Source of the DNA: Pardosa pseudoannulata
Taxonomy: Eukaryota; Arthropoda; Arachnida; Araneae; Lycosidae
DNA: 64,000 nucleotides
Direction of reading: 5' to 3'
NCBI GenBank assembly: GCA_032207245.1
Contig: CM063502.1
Span: 139,854,173-139,918,172, forward strand
Positions 11,146 to 26,600 of the stretch are shown in pieces. Position numbers and translations under genes: made by a program. Positions within the stretch are counted from its first letter, which is position 1, and each line of letters begins with the position of its first letter. The notes below the pieces were generated by a model. It worked only from the letters and a program-made list of their open reading frames with translations, was not told the DNA's origin and did not search any database.

Positions 11146-14100
11146 GCAGTTTCTAAACGTAATCCTAACATACTCCATGCAGATAAATTTTATCTCGAAA
11201 AATCTTTTCATGTCACAGAAATCCTATTCCAAGACATTGTAAATGTAATTACGCTTTGGAAAGAGATGGATCCCCAGAATTGTTTTGGAAGCTGGCAGAT
11301 ATTAAAATCAAAACTCGCAGAGGCAGAAAGAGCAGATAACTGCTGCTGCAGTTGTTCTTGTAATGAATGAATTGACTTAGCATTTTATGGTTGTCATCAA
11401 AAGAATGCAAAAATATATACAAGAACAGAATTTTTCGCTTTAGACATACTCCTAGAGAGGATCGATTTTCGTAAGACAAATGGGGACTCGATCTCTCAGT
11501 TAATCCTGTTGTTTATTCCGAACAATTATAATAATACACTAAGCAACAAATTACCCCGCTAATTAATGAATGAAAGCCCTGAGAGTTGAAAAATCTCTCC
11601 TACATAAGAGCATCTTAAAGAATTAAAAATTGCTTCATGGCGTATTATTTGCAATATAAAAATAAAAGAATAATGTTACTTTTTATGATTTTTATTTAAT
11701 TAATAACTAAATAACTATACTTCAATTAGTTGTTTTTATTATTACAGAGAGAATATTGTTTCGAAACATTTTATCCATATGCAGAAATCCAAAGCTTTAC
11801 TTTTCTCAGTTTAATTGATAAAATAAGGCACATAAGAGTAACTATTGCTTTGAATTGATTCCTTTATTAATTGAATATTGAACCAATATCTAAATTATAG
11901 CCAATATTTTAAAACCCTCCTAAAATTATTAGACGCCGTTTATCGAATATTTTAATACTGTTGAACAAACAGCTAAATGTAATTAACTATGTAAAAAAAA
12001 TTAATCAAATATCGGTATTAGCTTTAAATTCCAACTTTTTACAATAATCATAAATCTCAATCCAATAATGTGAGATTGTTATATCATTAAATTATGTCTG
12101 AAGTATGAATACAAGAACGAATTGTATTCAATCCTTTTAACCGATGAATAGAAAAGCTATGTGATAAAAAAGGCAGTTATTGAATGAACTCACTTAATTA
12201 TCCAAAGTCGACTTTTGTAGAAGGAAGTTTAACTCAATGCTAATGGCAACCTAGAAAATAATATGTGAAATATGGTTCTAATGCATCATATGTTAATAGG
12301 AAGATTAAAGTAAAATATATAAAGGGATATTTTAAAAAGTGGTATGTTGGATCATCGAATCAAACTTGGAATGCCTTCGGTTGGTCACGTAATTTCTGGA
12401 TAAAAATATTTACTTGTTTATGAGTTATAAATTTTTTAAATGCATAAAAATTTATCAGTTTTCAAGGTGATAAAATCTCCATTCTCGTGTCTTTTCCAAG
12501 TAAGATCTGAGATGTGGAAAGTCATGTTTCCCCTCTGAGGTATAAATGAACATGTGCAACATCATGTTCATTCATATAAAACTATGAAAATAATCCGAAA
12601 GGCAATAAGCACTAAATGTGTCATCTTAATTGACTTTTACATAATTTCATGATATAATTTTTATCCATTTTGAATGCATTTTTATCAAAAATAATCCCAC
12701 GTATAAAAAGGTTTCTAAAACGTAAGTTGCCTCTCGATTCACTGTAAATAAAGGAGACTCAAAATGTTCAAGCTACAAGTACTGTAGACCTTGTAACTTG
12801 GGAACAAGCATAACTACATAGTAGCAGGAAAGAAATGCAGAATCTATATAGATTTCAGTGGTTTATTAAAGATGCAGGCATAAATAGTCTTTACTACAAA
12901 AGCTCTGAAAAAGAAATAACACCACTACGTGATTCTAAAATCAGCCAGTAAAGGCGAAGTCTTCAAGAGAGTTTAAATAACAAAAGTTAGAAAATGCTTC
13001 TATATACAAACTTTTTAAATGATATTTTTATTTTTTCTAAAGTAAATTCGTATCTAACAATCTAAATTATCTAAATATTTTGCAAATATAGCGAAAAGTT
13101 TAGGAAAGTCTGGAGTTGCACTGAAGATTAAGCTATCCTCCATACTTCATAAAACATTTATAAGTTTTTTTAAAAAAATTATATACATTTTTGTTCAGGA
13201 GAAAAGAGGTATAACCAGTATAATCAATAATTGCTTGGAGAGAAGCCAGATAATCAATAAAAAGCCCTGCATTGTGTTGAAAAATATTTTTGTACCTTCA
13301 AGAACCACAAAGGTTGCATAAATATCTCTATCAGTTATCCGTCCATACATTTATTTCTTCTTTGGGGTTATAAATAATTGAATGAACACCAGTGCTAACT
13401 TTTCTAAGGAAATATGTCTCTGAATAGTTAATTTATATGTACAGCTATTCTTGTAGGATTATCATTCCTTTGTTGTATAGAGAGCTAAAGACTGCAGTTT
13501 CACAGGGAGAATAGTATTTGAAATAGGGTTAACAAGATAATATTCATTTTCAGCAACTGAGTTATCAAATCCAATTCACTTTCTTTGTATATCAAGAGGC
13601 ATTCTCGCAATGAGCTACGCGTTGTGATAATTAGTTTCTGGATACCACTAAGATATTTAATCGGATAAAAGACATCATTTAATTCTTCAAATTTCCCCTA
13701 GTAATAATTTTCCGCATATTTGTGTACATTGCTTTCTGCTGAGCACCATGGTAACTTTCTTAAATCGGATAAGTTTTGTATCAAGACAAATTTTCAAATA
13801 CTTGCTTTATATTATCCCTTTAAATGCTAGTCTTTAACTAATTATGGTTGTGTGTCATTTATTTGATTCTAAAGAGCTCGAAAAGGCCAGAATTAACTCA
13901 ATTTCAAACTTTCTTTGAGCTAAGATAGTTAACAATGTTCTGAAATCCTTTTTAAAAAAGTTATGCCTGATCCTGCTAATTATAAACCGAGATAACTATA
14001 AGAAAATTACACAGACACGTCTTGCAAAATTTGCGATGTTAAATATGTCGTTAATCATATTATTAAAATGTACAGGAATTAATAAGTCCAGTGGAAGTTC

Positions 14101-14605
14101 CTGAGATCATTTAAAGACTCGTCGAGAAATTTCAAATTCAACTTTTAGAAAGCTAGATACCTGTTTATAGAAAAGGTTTATTTTCTTAAAACTGGTTCTT
14201 AGAACTCTAGTTTCTTAAAACTAGTTTTTCTCAAAAAAAAAATTCAATAGCTTTGTATGAGGTTAAAATATTTCTTCAGCTGTATTAAAAAAAAATTATT
14301 TTTTTAATTATGTCATTTTTAAAGATATTGATTGCCCTTCAAATATATGCTGACAGGTAAAAAACTAATATACTTAACTTATATATTTTGGGTCTAACTT
14401 ACAAAGAATGCAACTCAAAGAAAACATTTTATTATAGTTCAATAAATTATATCTTTATTCTTAACAGAATATATTCACATAGTATCTAAATACCATAATT
14501 CACATCTTATATAAATAAATCAAACATTTTACTTTATGTTTGTAAACATTTACAGTTTCAACATTCAAATTCAAAATATGTATATGTTTATATTACACAT
14601 TTGCC
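11146..14605. other. AT-rich spacer, nothing recognised
   Basis: This is about 3.5 kb of AT-rich sequence. A 76-codon minus-strand open frame at 11249-11479 is slightly richer in GC, but it shows no motif I recognise. No terminal inverted repeats or long tandem repeats were seen. Confidence 0.55.
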
Positions 14606-14682
14606 ATGTAATATATTAAACAGATTAGACTGTGGTCCTTGAAATGTAATATATTAAACAGATCAGACTGTGATTCTTTGAA
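14606..14682. repeat. Two-copy 38 bp tandem duplication
   Basis: The unit ATGTAATATATTAAACAGAT...AGACTGTG...TGAA occurs twice in a row with three or four differences. It is a small local duplication. Confidence 0.8.
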
Positions 14683-16025
<1,343 letters not shown>

Positions 16026-16116
16026 ATTTATTAAGGTCTATATAATTGATGCGTGGAGTGCATTACATAGTAAGTATTTTTAAATTTCTATCAATAATTA
16101 TCTATCTAATACTTTA

Positions 16117-16118
<2 letters not shown>

Positions 16119-16167
<49 letters not shown>
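16119..16167. repeat. (TA)n microsatellite, left flank of Tc1
   Basis: A pure TA run ends exactly at the left end of the Tc1 element, whose target is TA. Confidence 0.97.
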
Positions 16168-16170
<3 letters not shown>

Positions 16171-17357
16171 TCAGGAGCCAAAACATTATGACCACCTGTC
16201 AATAACTAGTTGGAACATCTTAGGCACACAACACAGCTTCAACCCGCCTTGGCGTGGATGCCAAGTCCTTGGTAGATGGCTGGGGACAGATTGTACCAGA
16301 TGTTTAAGCAACGGTTACGCAAATCCTAGATATTGCGAATTGGTGGTCTTTGAACTATGAGCTGCCGCCCCATGACATCCCAAATTTGTTTTATCGGATT
16401 GAGATCCGGTGAGGTAGACGGTCAGGACATTAACTGGAATTCAGCATCATGTTCCTGGAACCACTCCAACACAATTTTAGCCTTGTGACACGGGGCGTTG
16501 TCCTGTTGGAACATTCCATTTCCAGCTGGAAAAACAGAGGTCATGTAAGGGTGCAAGGGGTCCTCAATGATGTTCAGATACCCTGTAGCATTCATGGTCT
16601 GCTCTACCACAACCACGGGTCCCAGAAACGCACAAGAGAACGTCCCCCAAAGCATAATACCGCCACCACTGGCCTGTGTATAACGTACTGCACATTGAGT
16701 TAGCAACTGTTCACTTGGAAGACGGTGTATCCTGACACTGCCATCGGCGTGATCAATGACAAACCGTGATTCATCTGAACAGGCAACTCTCTCCCACTGA
16801 ACCATGGACCAGTCGCTTTATTCCCGGGTCCAGCGTAGGCGAAGTTGGCAATGACGTTTGGTCAGCAAAGGCACACGAGTGGGGCGTTTGCTGCGTAGCC
16901 CCATATCCAACAGTGTCCGCAGAACAGTGTACTCTGATACTATTCTATTTGTTCCTGCTCTGTATTGGGTTGTCAGGTGAGCCACTGTCTGGCTCCGGTT
17001 TTGCTTCACCATGCGAGACAGTCTCCGACGACCTTTTTCTTTGATAGCGTGTGGATTTCCAACACCATGCCGTCTACTGCTCGTTCCACCGTCATTCACC
17101 CACTTTGCATAAGTACTAACAACTGTAGATCTCGAACAAAGCACGAGTCGTGCAGTTTTGGAAATACTTGTTCCAAACCTTCAAGCCATTAAAATCTGCC
17201 CTCTATCAAAATCGCTTAGACAGAAGTAACTGAAATAAGGATTCCTCAGACTCTCCAGCAGCAGTTAAATAACTCTTCCACCTCATCACGTGCCTTCCAC
17301 GTCATTCAGGCGAGTTCATTGCAAAAATTAGGGTGGTCATAATGTTTTGGATCTTGA

Positions 17358-17360
<3 letters not shown>
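16168..17360 (-). mobile_element. Tc1-like DNA transposon (1.19 kb) inserted in a (TA)n array
   Basis: The TIRs are about 29 bp. The left end is CATTCAGGAGCCAAAACATT followed by ATGACCACC. The reverse complement of the right end is CACTCAAGATCCAAAACATT followed by the same nine bases. Both ends abut TA, and (TA)n continues on both sides (16119-16167, 17361-17406), so the element split a TA array. This is a different family from the copies at 2.9 and 41.5 kb. Length and TIRs are typical of a nearly full-length Tc1 element. Confidence 0.93.
16239..17225 (-). pseudogene. Tc1 transposase pseudogene: one frame with four internal stops, catalytic Glu replaced by Lys
   Basis: A single minus-strand frame of about 329 codons can be followed without a frameshift. 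It runs from SDFDRGQI (helix-turn-helix start, near 17216) to a stop at 16239-16241. It is broken by TGA (17181-17183), TAA (16818-16820), TGA (16422-16424, where Tc1 proteins have Trp before Pro) and TAG (16326-16328). Domains run in order: the paired-like HTH with SISKTARLVLCSRSTVVSTY, then the catalytic core with Asp in CSDESRF and Asp in FQQDNAPCH. The third catalytic position reads NPIKQIWD, where the family has Glu, a GAA-to-AAA change. The TGA at 16422 and this change both fit C:G-to-T:A decay. The protein would be inactive even without the stops. Confidence 0.92.

Positions 17361-17406
<46 letters not shown>
17361..17406. repeat. (TA)n microsatellite, right flank of Tc1
   Basis: This is a pure TA run directly abutting the right TIR. 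Confidence 0.97.
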
Positions 17407-17408
<2 letters not shown>

Positions 17409-20100
17409 CGTATTTTCGTTCGGTTTTCAAAATTTTCAATTATTTATACAATGTAAACATTTTCATTCATCGTACATACTGATGGTGTCGGTGAGCGCAG
17501 GTGAACAAATATACATGTGTGTGCAATACCATTCAATCGTTAATAGAGATTCAATATAAAAAGAAAGTAAATAGATGTAAAATTAGATTCTATAAAATTA
17601 ATTATCGAAGTATTCTACAGAACACTGAAAACTATGAATTCAATTCTTTCCACATTTGTGATTAATTACTTAAAATAAAGTAGTCTTGCAGAATTCTAAT
17701 TTAATCTGAAAAATAAACAAATTTGTGTTTAAAACATTCTTTTTCCTGTGTATATATTTCGTTTATTTTTGACTTTTCTTGCTCCAATTAATAAATAATT
17801 AACGTTAATATTCATTGATCTTATTTTTTATGTAATATAAATTAAAAGTTAAGTAGAAGCTACGTGGTAGCCCCTATTAGATAAAATTTAAAATAAAGAA
17901 CTAAGTGATCTAATGGTGTTGGTTTTTTCGCGTAGGTGTATGTGAGGGGTGGGGGTGGAAGCTTTTTATTTTCAAGAAATCTAGAGGTAGAGATTTTAAA
18001 ATTTAAAATGTCAACACTCTTTTATGGAGTTCTTGTGCAACATGATTATGTTTTTATACGCTTTTTGGCGTTTAGTATTTCTGTATGGTTTTTTTACAAG
18101 AGCAGAGATAGTTAAACCGCTGATCGCTAGTTTCTAGTCGTTCGCAGATAATTTGCGATATATCGCAGTATCTCAGATTGGCTAACCTAGAGTGAAGATT
18201 TATTTTTCGCATTGTTTCCTTAAAGTTTTTGAGAATATTTGGCCTCGTGTTTCTAAAGTAAAGTAACTAGTATTTTGTATCCAGGTTGGTTTATAAGGAA
18301 AGGTAGTGTTTAGTTCTACATACCTGTGTGAAATTTCTTTTTCTAGCATGAAATTTTTATAAACAAGCGCAGAAACTGATTGAAAAACATGTGGACAATT
18401 GTTTTTAGATAACAGCCACAACCTTCTGGATCAACGTTGAATAACTGGTTGATGATCAAAATGAATGCCGTTCTTTTTATTCAAGTTTTAAAAAGACTAA
18501 TGAAAAATGTATTCTTTCGTATATAATTTATTAATGACGACGTTTCAATTTTGTTCATTATGTGCAATTTAGGTTCAATTCCTTTATTATACACAGTTTA
18601 TTACAATTCATTTCTCGTTCAATACAAATGTATGTTTTTAGGTAATAAATTACAAGAAAAACAAAAAAAGTATTTTTTAAAAAACCACTTTTATTTAACA
18701 AGAAGAGCGATAAAAAAGCACTGAAATGTAAAAATTTTGTTCGAGTTTTTAGTTTTGCCGCTATAATGAGATACTAGCCTAAAATCTCTACAACGAAGAT
18801 TCCAAGTAAGCTGAACAGCTTTTTGAATTTACCAAGCTGATTTTATTTTTCTTTATCCAATCTATTTTTTATGATTGAATATTGTACTGTCACAGTAGTT
18901 GGACTTATGTGAAAAATTTCAAATCTCTATTTAGTCAAGAAGGTAGATAAAAATTGATGTCAAAATGCCAACTGCCATATGAGTAAAGTTAAGTAAGAGC
19001 AATTAATAATAAATGTACGATAAGATTTGAAATAAAGTTCTTAGTTATATTTTTCTTTTTTCTTCTCCAGGTTGCTCACAGTAGAATATAAAAACGGCGC
19101 AGTTACTCAGAATCTTCACATTAGTGATCCACCAATTTAGAATTTGTGTAACTCTTTGATTTCTGTTTCATTAAAGGAGGACTCTGAAATTTAATGAGTA
19201 GTTTTTAGTTTTCTTGCTTCACCTTTCTTGATAATAACAACACTTATGAAAAATTTTTACTATAATCCAAACATGTACTTACCATAATCACTAAACCTTT
19301 GTCATTAATTTAAGAACATTTTTTTCTATTCTCCATTTCATGGCCATTTCTGCATTTTCGAATGGCAAATGTGACAAAAAACTACATCCCCCCAGCAAAA
19401 TTCAAAAATTTCCAACTCTTTCATATAACTGTAATTTTGTATAATTGTATAACTGTAATCTTGCAAATTTAAATACCGGTTCACCGGTAATTCACCGGTA
19501 TTTATTTTCTGAAAAGAAAACAAAAATGTATGCAATAGATACAAACTACATATTTATGCACCTTTATTTCAAGGACACAACACTGAATGGTATTTAATTT
19601 ACAATATAAAAAGTTAAGTATCAACAAAATATTCAACAAAAATTTATTTATTAAATTTATTAAAGGCAAAAAATAACTTATAGGATTTTACTATATTCAC
19701 GAAATGTGTTTTTCTTTTCGGCATAGGTAGATAGCTATCTTATAAACACATTACTAAGTTTTCGAGTATCTTCTAATATTTATGATTTTGTTACTTGGAT
19801 CGGCATGTTCATTTTGCGAGCCTTGTTCATAAATTTTTATTTCACAAGGTATCGCATCGACTGAAATCATGACTAATATCTTAAATTATTATAAAGCTTC
19901 ACTTCCCATTACTGTCTTTACATGTCATACCAAATAAATCTCTTATTACGAAGTTTTCTTTTTTTATAATTGGTGTATATGAAATGATTTGTTTTTCATA
20001 AATAATGTTTAAAATGACAATTGATCACTAGTGAGGACAGGCTGTAATTTTTAAAGTTTTTTAGTTTAATCAAAATACTTTATCTGTCTTACTCTATGCT
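17407..20100. other. AT-rich spacer with one short palindrome
   Basis: No gene is seen. A compact palindrome lies at 19471-19503 and is listed separately. A G-rich run (GTGAGGGGTGGGGGTGG) lies at 17940-17957. Confidence 0.55.
19471..19503. repeat. Palindrome with triple ACCGGT
   Basis: AAATACCGGT is followed 13 bp later by ACCGGTATTT, with a third ACCGGT in the loop. Three ACCGGT hexamers occur within 33 bp of very AT-rich DNA. The role is unknown. Confidence 0.7.
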
Positions 20101-20590
20101 GTCCGTAAGAGCTCAGATTTCACATATCCATCAATATATGTCAAAATTATTTCTTTCACTACGGAGGCCTACCTTAACAGTTATGAAGCGATCGTGACGC
20201 CGAAGAATCCCCTCAAAGTTCTTCATAAGAATGGAGATTTATTTTCTCTCAATTGCGTAACTGTTTCCCATCTACAGACTTCCTAGGTAATGAAATTCAG
20301 AATAGGATATTAATCCTGCATGGAAGTAAAGTGTTTCCAACGTCCTATCTTGCTCGGACTTTGGTCGGGTTGCCATCCCCACCCCCTGTTGAGGGAGTGA
20401 AATAGTCGGAGTGTTTGTACCCCCCCCCTAAAAGCACAGTTAACATGAGATCACAGAAAATGAAATACATAGGAAAGAATGAATATGAGCATAGGTTGAA
20501 TGCACCATTTTTTAGCGGTCCCTGCACGCTAACCTGATCTCTGACTCTATGACAATAGCCTTCCAACATATAATCAAGATGTAACATTAA
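20100..20590. other. Less AT-rich patch with C-run, unidentified
   Basis: The composition shifts towards GC at 20160-20240 and 20340-20580, with a C9 run near 20420 and CACCCCCTG. A minus-strand frame near 20223-20130 (MKNFEGILRRHDRFITVK followed by a possible GT donor) and an 80-codon frame at 20345-20587 are open, but I recognise neither. It may be a transposon fragment or a small exon. Confidence 0.25.
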
Positions 20591-23500
20591 CTTGGGTAAG
20601 TTGACAAAATACTATAATCAGATCTGTAATGATATTTAAATGAAAACTTTAAAATAAATTATCGCCAAATGTAAGTCATCTATAATTTATATCTTCCTTT
20701 GATTATTTTACTTGAGCATCAACATTTTTTCAACAGATATGGTTCAGTGTTTTGTGCTGTGTTGTGCGATTGCGTTTTTATTCTTTTATTAATCGTCCCC
20801 ACAACAAGGCATAATACTTGCCAGTTTCAAATCCTACACCTATTCTAGACTAGCACAGTACTACATCAAAAATGTCTTGCCCAAGATTCCAAATATGTCA
20901 TGTCAAATCAATGTGTAGTAAGCAAAGAATTCCGATTTTTCCCAGAAAAAAAAATAGTTATATCTCCATCAGCACCATAAAACAAACTCCTAAAATGTTC
21001 GAAATTTGAGCTAGTGCAGTGTTAAATTGGTATGAATTATTATATGCTTAGATAAATCGGGAACAAAACAAACCATTCTATATCAACAAGTAGTATTTCT
21101 CAGAAAATTTTAAGTCCAATATATTTTATAATTTATTGCTGTCCTGGGATACAGTTCATGCAAAACTGCATTTCTGTTTTAGTTATCTCAGTTGAACACT
21201 ATTCGCGGTATCACTTAACACACTTAATTTTTTTTTTGTATTTTTATTAAACAAAAATAAGATTTATAATGTTACATAACAAAACATAACATTTTATTCA
21301 ATACGTAATAATCAAATGTGTGATACTCATTTCTCCCGTTTTCTTTATGGCTCAAAAATAATTAATCCAGGACTTAGAACACGATGTACTCTAATATAAT
21401 TAATTAAAATAATGTTTTAAGATAAAAATTCATATTAATTATCTACATATAATTGGAGAAATTTCAATTTTTCTAAAATAATACAGATTTTAAAATATGT
21501 TTCCAATGCCGTTCGTATAAGAGTAACCTCAAAATTGTTTTGTGTAAATGATGTTTAAAATTATAACTGCATGAAATGTTGTTGCTTACACAAATGATTG
21601 TAAGAAGTTATTTGAATGCAAATGCATCAAATGTTGTTATGTTTATGATTCACTTTTGTATATTTTCCTCACTTTTTCTTTCTAAAATATGTCATTTTCG
21701 AAAATTCTAGGTATTAGTAAATATATTTTCCATCATTACTAAAGTTGTGATTTATGAAAGTTTAAGAATCACTTTCTTAAATATGAAGTTTGTGAATTTT
21801 TCAGTTGCAGAAAATGGAAATGATTACTTCCTCAGCTGAATGCTTACGCCATCTAGTGAATAAAAAGAGAAAGAAAAATTTTTTATATTTAATTAAAAAA
21901 CTGTCATTTTTCCTTTCTTCTGCTTTATCCCATTTTAACACTCTTCCTAAATTTATTTATAATAAATTTACTCATTTACTTAACAGTAATTTAAAAATTA
22001 TTCAGCTTCAATCTACTTTTTGAATTAAAGGTTTTGAAACAATTAACATTCCAATATATTTGAATTTAGATGATGTGGAATAGACCTGTAATACACAAAT
22101 AAAATTGAAATTCACTATTACAATCCACAATGTATTTTTCTTTTTCACTGAATTTATAAGTGCTCCTCTAGGAAAATACCCACCATTGTATTTTCTTTAA
22201 AAATTCACCGACAGTTTAGCATGTGCTGCCATCTGTAGAACTGAATAGGTGGTAAATTTAAGGTTTTTCAGTCCAAAAATCAATTAAAATATTTATATAT
22301 TTTATAAACAACATAGCTTTTAAAAGTTTTATTAAATTTTGAGAATTTTTTACTTTGTATTTTTTCATATTGCCCTTAGTTTTCAGGTGCTTTTGCCAAG
22401 TACTCGAAATTTATTTTTATGTTATTTTGAAACAAGGAAAATGTTCCATAAGACCTCTGATAGTATTATTATACATCTTAGCTTAAATTGTTGGTGTTTC
22501 GATATGAAGAGCTCAGAATTTACGAATGTATGTAAAATAATCCCTATAACAAAACTACTAGTAATAGTGATTTTGCATTATAAATAATCAATGTGGAATG
22601 TCATCATTTTAAAACCTTCTTTTGAATGAATTAAGCATATAACCACATAAGAATATATATAAAGAGAAAATTTAAAAAGAAGTAAAAGAGGAAAACGGAG
22701 ACGAAGAAGTACGATATTCACTGAATACTATTCGGTCTATCAAGCTTTTGAGACATCATTCATATTAGCACATTTTTATTTCTTGCCGTAAGTGAAATAT
22801 ATAGCTTACAGCTATGTAACAAGAATATTCATATGCGGAATTCAGATTAACCGAATAAAATTACACGATATTTGTTTTATTTTGCCTTTCCTTATAACTA
22901 TCTATTCTAACATAATTTCCATAGAGTTATAACTATTGTTAAATTTTAGATAATACTAAGCTTTCATGAATAGAAATTGAGGCACAGTAAATATTTGCCT
23001 CAAAATGCTCTTAGTTTTATCAATTTATGTATTCGTTAATCCGAACAGACTAGAAAATTCCTTGTCCGAATAATTCATCGACTTAATTATCGCATTGTGA
23101 CATTTTTAGGTTTGTTTAAGTAAAAGGACATTGATCTTTTCTCTGGATACATGGCAATTAAAGCCTTAAAGCTCTGAGGTGGGAGCTATTATCCCAAAGG
23201 AAAATCTATACAATACAAACATTTTTGGCTTAAAACAAATTTTTTTCTTAGCTTGTGAATAAGCAGAGATCAGAGAAGTATTTTTCTTGTCAGAGATAAA
23301 ATATAATTTCTGAATTATATGCACTAATAGTAAAAAATATTACGTTGTTTATTAGAAAAGATAAAATGTAATTTGAAATTTAAATTTGAAATTTTGAAAC
23401 ATCATGTAAAACTAATTCAATCCAAAAGATCTCTTTGTCTTAAAGGATTATTATTTATTATTCATTCTTCATTACCGCGGGTTCTTACACAAACTTGTCA

Positions 23501-23666
23501 ATAGCATTTTAGAAAATGTGTAACTTCTAAAATTTACTAAAATTCTATTTTAACCAACGTAACCTTATTTTACGTCATTTAATTTACTGTTTAGAGTCTT
23601 ACTAATTAATTGATGTTTAATCATCTTGCTTAGAGTATTGCATATAAAATTTTTCTCATAACTATA
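20591..23666. other. AT-rich spacer, nothing recognised
   Basis: About 3 kb with only short low-complexity open frames (for example 21805-22023 and 22339-22587). I do not interpret these as genes. Confidence 0.55.

Positions 23667-23692
<26 letters not shown>
23667..23692. repeat. (AC)n microsatellite
   Basis: Thirteen AC units in a pure run. Confidence 0.95.
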
Positions 23693-23699
<7 letters not shown>

Positions 23700-26600
23700 G
23701 GGGTGGAGATAGGAGGTGTGATGAGCGTGCATGAACGCAGGTGTTCAAATTTCTAGGCTAGCCGATGCAATAAATAACATTAAAATATATCAACTGATTT
23801 ACAGAAAAAGAAGATTTTACTTAAAGTATTTAGAGAGAATATCTCGTATCTTTTTATCATGTGTGAGAATAGTTGGTATCAAAAACTAAGTTTAGTTTAT
23901 GAATAATTCTTCACAAATAATATTTTTTGATTGATTTGTAATATGTTGTCATTCTTAAAGGGATTTTTACTTAATAAATTTTCAGAAATGACAACAAAAA
24001 AGTCCAAGCAGATGGTAAAATGTAAATTATGAAGTACAATTGTGATACTAAATTGTATTGTCTATCTCTTTAGATAATAGGATTAGCAATTGAAAAGAAA
24101 TTATGTAAAGAATTATCGAATATTATTCATAAAATGGCAAATAATTAAAAAAGAATGCGATTCATGGGTGCATTTCATTACTTCTTTTATAGGATATCCA
24201 TTTTAATAAAATTTATATGCATTTATGATGTATACATTTTTTTCTATTTTATCCATCCCTTGTCAATTTTATGGGGCTGTTATATAAACATAACATTTAG
24301 CTCCTATTTATTGGGCTAAGTTATGAGTCTACTTAAAATTCAAATTGCAGGAGACTGTCAAATACTATCTTTATACACATTAGTTAAGACAAAAATGTAT
24401 CACCCTATCTCTAATTTGGTTTCAGATAACAAACAGTCTTGTTCTTTTTCAACAATACTCTTTATTAGGCAAGTATGATTACTTTGACGACTTTTTATCT
24501 TCACAAAATAAAATACAAATATCTTCAGTAATTTCATTTGACTACTTTTCCCATTGTTAAGATTTCCACTTATATAAACAGCTTAAAATTTATTTTTAGC
24601 GTAAGTACTACAGATTCTAATCAGCTCATTGTAAAATAGTCACAGATTTGAATGTATTTCAAAAACTAAATTTCCTTGTTTGACTTATAAAAAATATTTT
24701 TTCTATGTGAAAAATAATACGGCATAACTATATGTCGAGAAAAATTACAAAAGTTTGTAACTTTCATAATTAAATTATGTATTTGTAGTAGCCAAATATG
24801 GCATTGAATTTGGCAACTGCTAAAATGCAAATTTTCATTCGCTATGGATGAAAAGGTTTGTTGCAATCGTCATAAAGGGTTCTATCTGTAATACCTGTTT
24901 TTATTCTGGGGATAAGATATAATCTCCGTTATTTTAATATTTTCCACTCAAAGTTGCTTCTAAAATTTTGAAATTTTTCTTGCAAACAGTTTCAAATTAA
25001 ACACTGCACAGTTTTGCTAGTATACAATCTTATGTACTTGGACTCCTCAGAAGTTTAATTTAACTATACTAATACACTGATTTTCAATTATTTCTATTTA
25101 TTTTCCAAATTGTGCAGTGTTTCTAAGTCTTGACTGTGGTAATCTAGTAAAGATTGTTTGCATAATAATTTTACACAATTTTGTAAGGCAGGTTTCATTA
25201 CTTTATTTTTTTTTTCAAGTATTTCATATCAGTCCACCTTAACCCATTCAAACAGAAGTGCAGAATATAGAGTGCGTTTTATGAAGGAAAAAGACACCTT
25301 GCCGATTCTTCAGAAGTACAAAGATGAAATGAAATTAAAATCCTTAATATAGACAGGAATGGGCAAAAAGGAAGAATGTACTTTTTTAGTAGTCAAGTGT
25401 TCCAATCTCACAAAGGAAATTTACTTAATTGGTTTAACAATTAATTGGCTGTATGTGCCATTTTTATGTCTCTATTTCATTTAGACAAGTTGGCATTTTC
25501 TACAATTGAGTTTTAAAGTTTATATAACCGTTACTCTTGTCTTCCATCTGGTTTCACTCTCTGTTTTCAAAGATTTTTCTTTTAAATATTCATTCCATCT
25601 TCCAGTCAGAAAAATATCTTATATAATATAAAAAAAAAACTGTATTTAATTTAATGGAGTATAGTAAACAATATTTTTGGTATTTTTTCTCCATTTCGTA
25701 AAACTTTATAACACAGAGGTGCATTAAATGGACTGTTACTGCTATGACTGGAAATTTTGATGTTAAATGTGGTTTTATTTTTGTTGTTGTTCTTGAAATT
25801 CGTGATTAATAAGCTCTATAATTCTGTAGTTCAACGCAGTTGACCAACTTGATGGATCATGAACTTCAAAAGAATCTTTAATTTCTTTATTTTCCGTTTG
25901 TTGAAGTAGTTGTTCTAGTATTTCTGTTCAAGAAAACGATTACGATACAAATTCATCTAATGATGAATGACCTTCATAGTAGTGTATATATAACATTTCG
26001 GAAATAACAAAATGATCATGAATGTTAAAGGTTTAGCTTCATTTACTTTCATTTCGGTAAGACCATGTTTATTTTAATAAGTTTCAGCATTGTATACTGA
26101 AATTATTTTTTCGCCTGTGCTTCCATTTCTAGTTTCCTTTTTCTAGTTATTTGATTTCTTATCTTTTAGTTATATTATTAAAAAATAACTGAACACACTA
26201 CTGATTAATTTCAAAATAACTGAACATACTGATTAATTTTAAAGTTTGTTTTCACAAACTAAAATGAAACTGACGCACGGCTGATATCTTTTAATTTTAG
26301 GGTTGCTGCTGCGGCTGGGCTCGTCATCATCGTGTTGATAAAAACAGTATAATAGCTTTCCTACATCTAGTTAACGATTGGTTATACAAGTACTAAAGTC
26401 ATTTCTATGAATTTCTAATGTTTCTCTTAGTTAATAAGATGCCTTAAGGAAAGTAAAAAAGTAAATGAATCATATGGTATTAACATACTATAAAATATGA
26501 GTAATACGGTATTAATATTAATTAAAGAAAATTTGAAAAGGTATTCTATATTTTGTCAAAAAGCTTGTAGCACATTTTAATACATAAAATAGGAATAATT

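Noticed and set aside
16449..17192. Plus-strand frames of 75-92 codons over the 16-17 kb Tc1 element
   Set aside because: They are antisense shadows of the transposase pseudogene.
20345..20587. 80-codon minus-strand frame
   Set aside because: It covers homopolymer C runs and shows no domain; likely chance.
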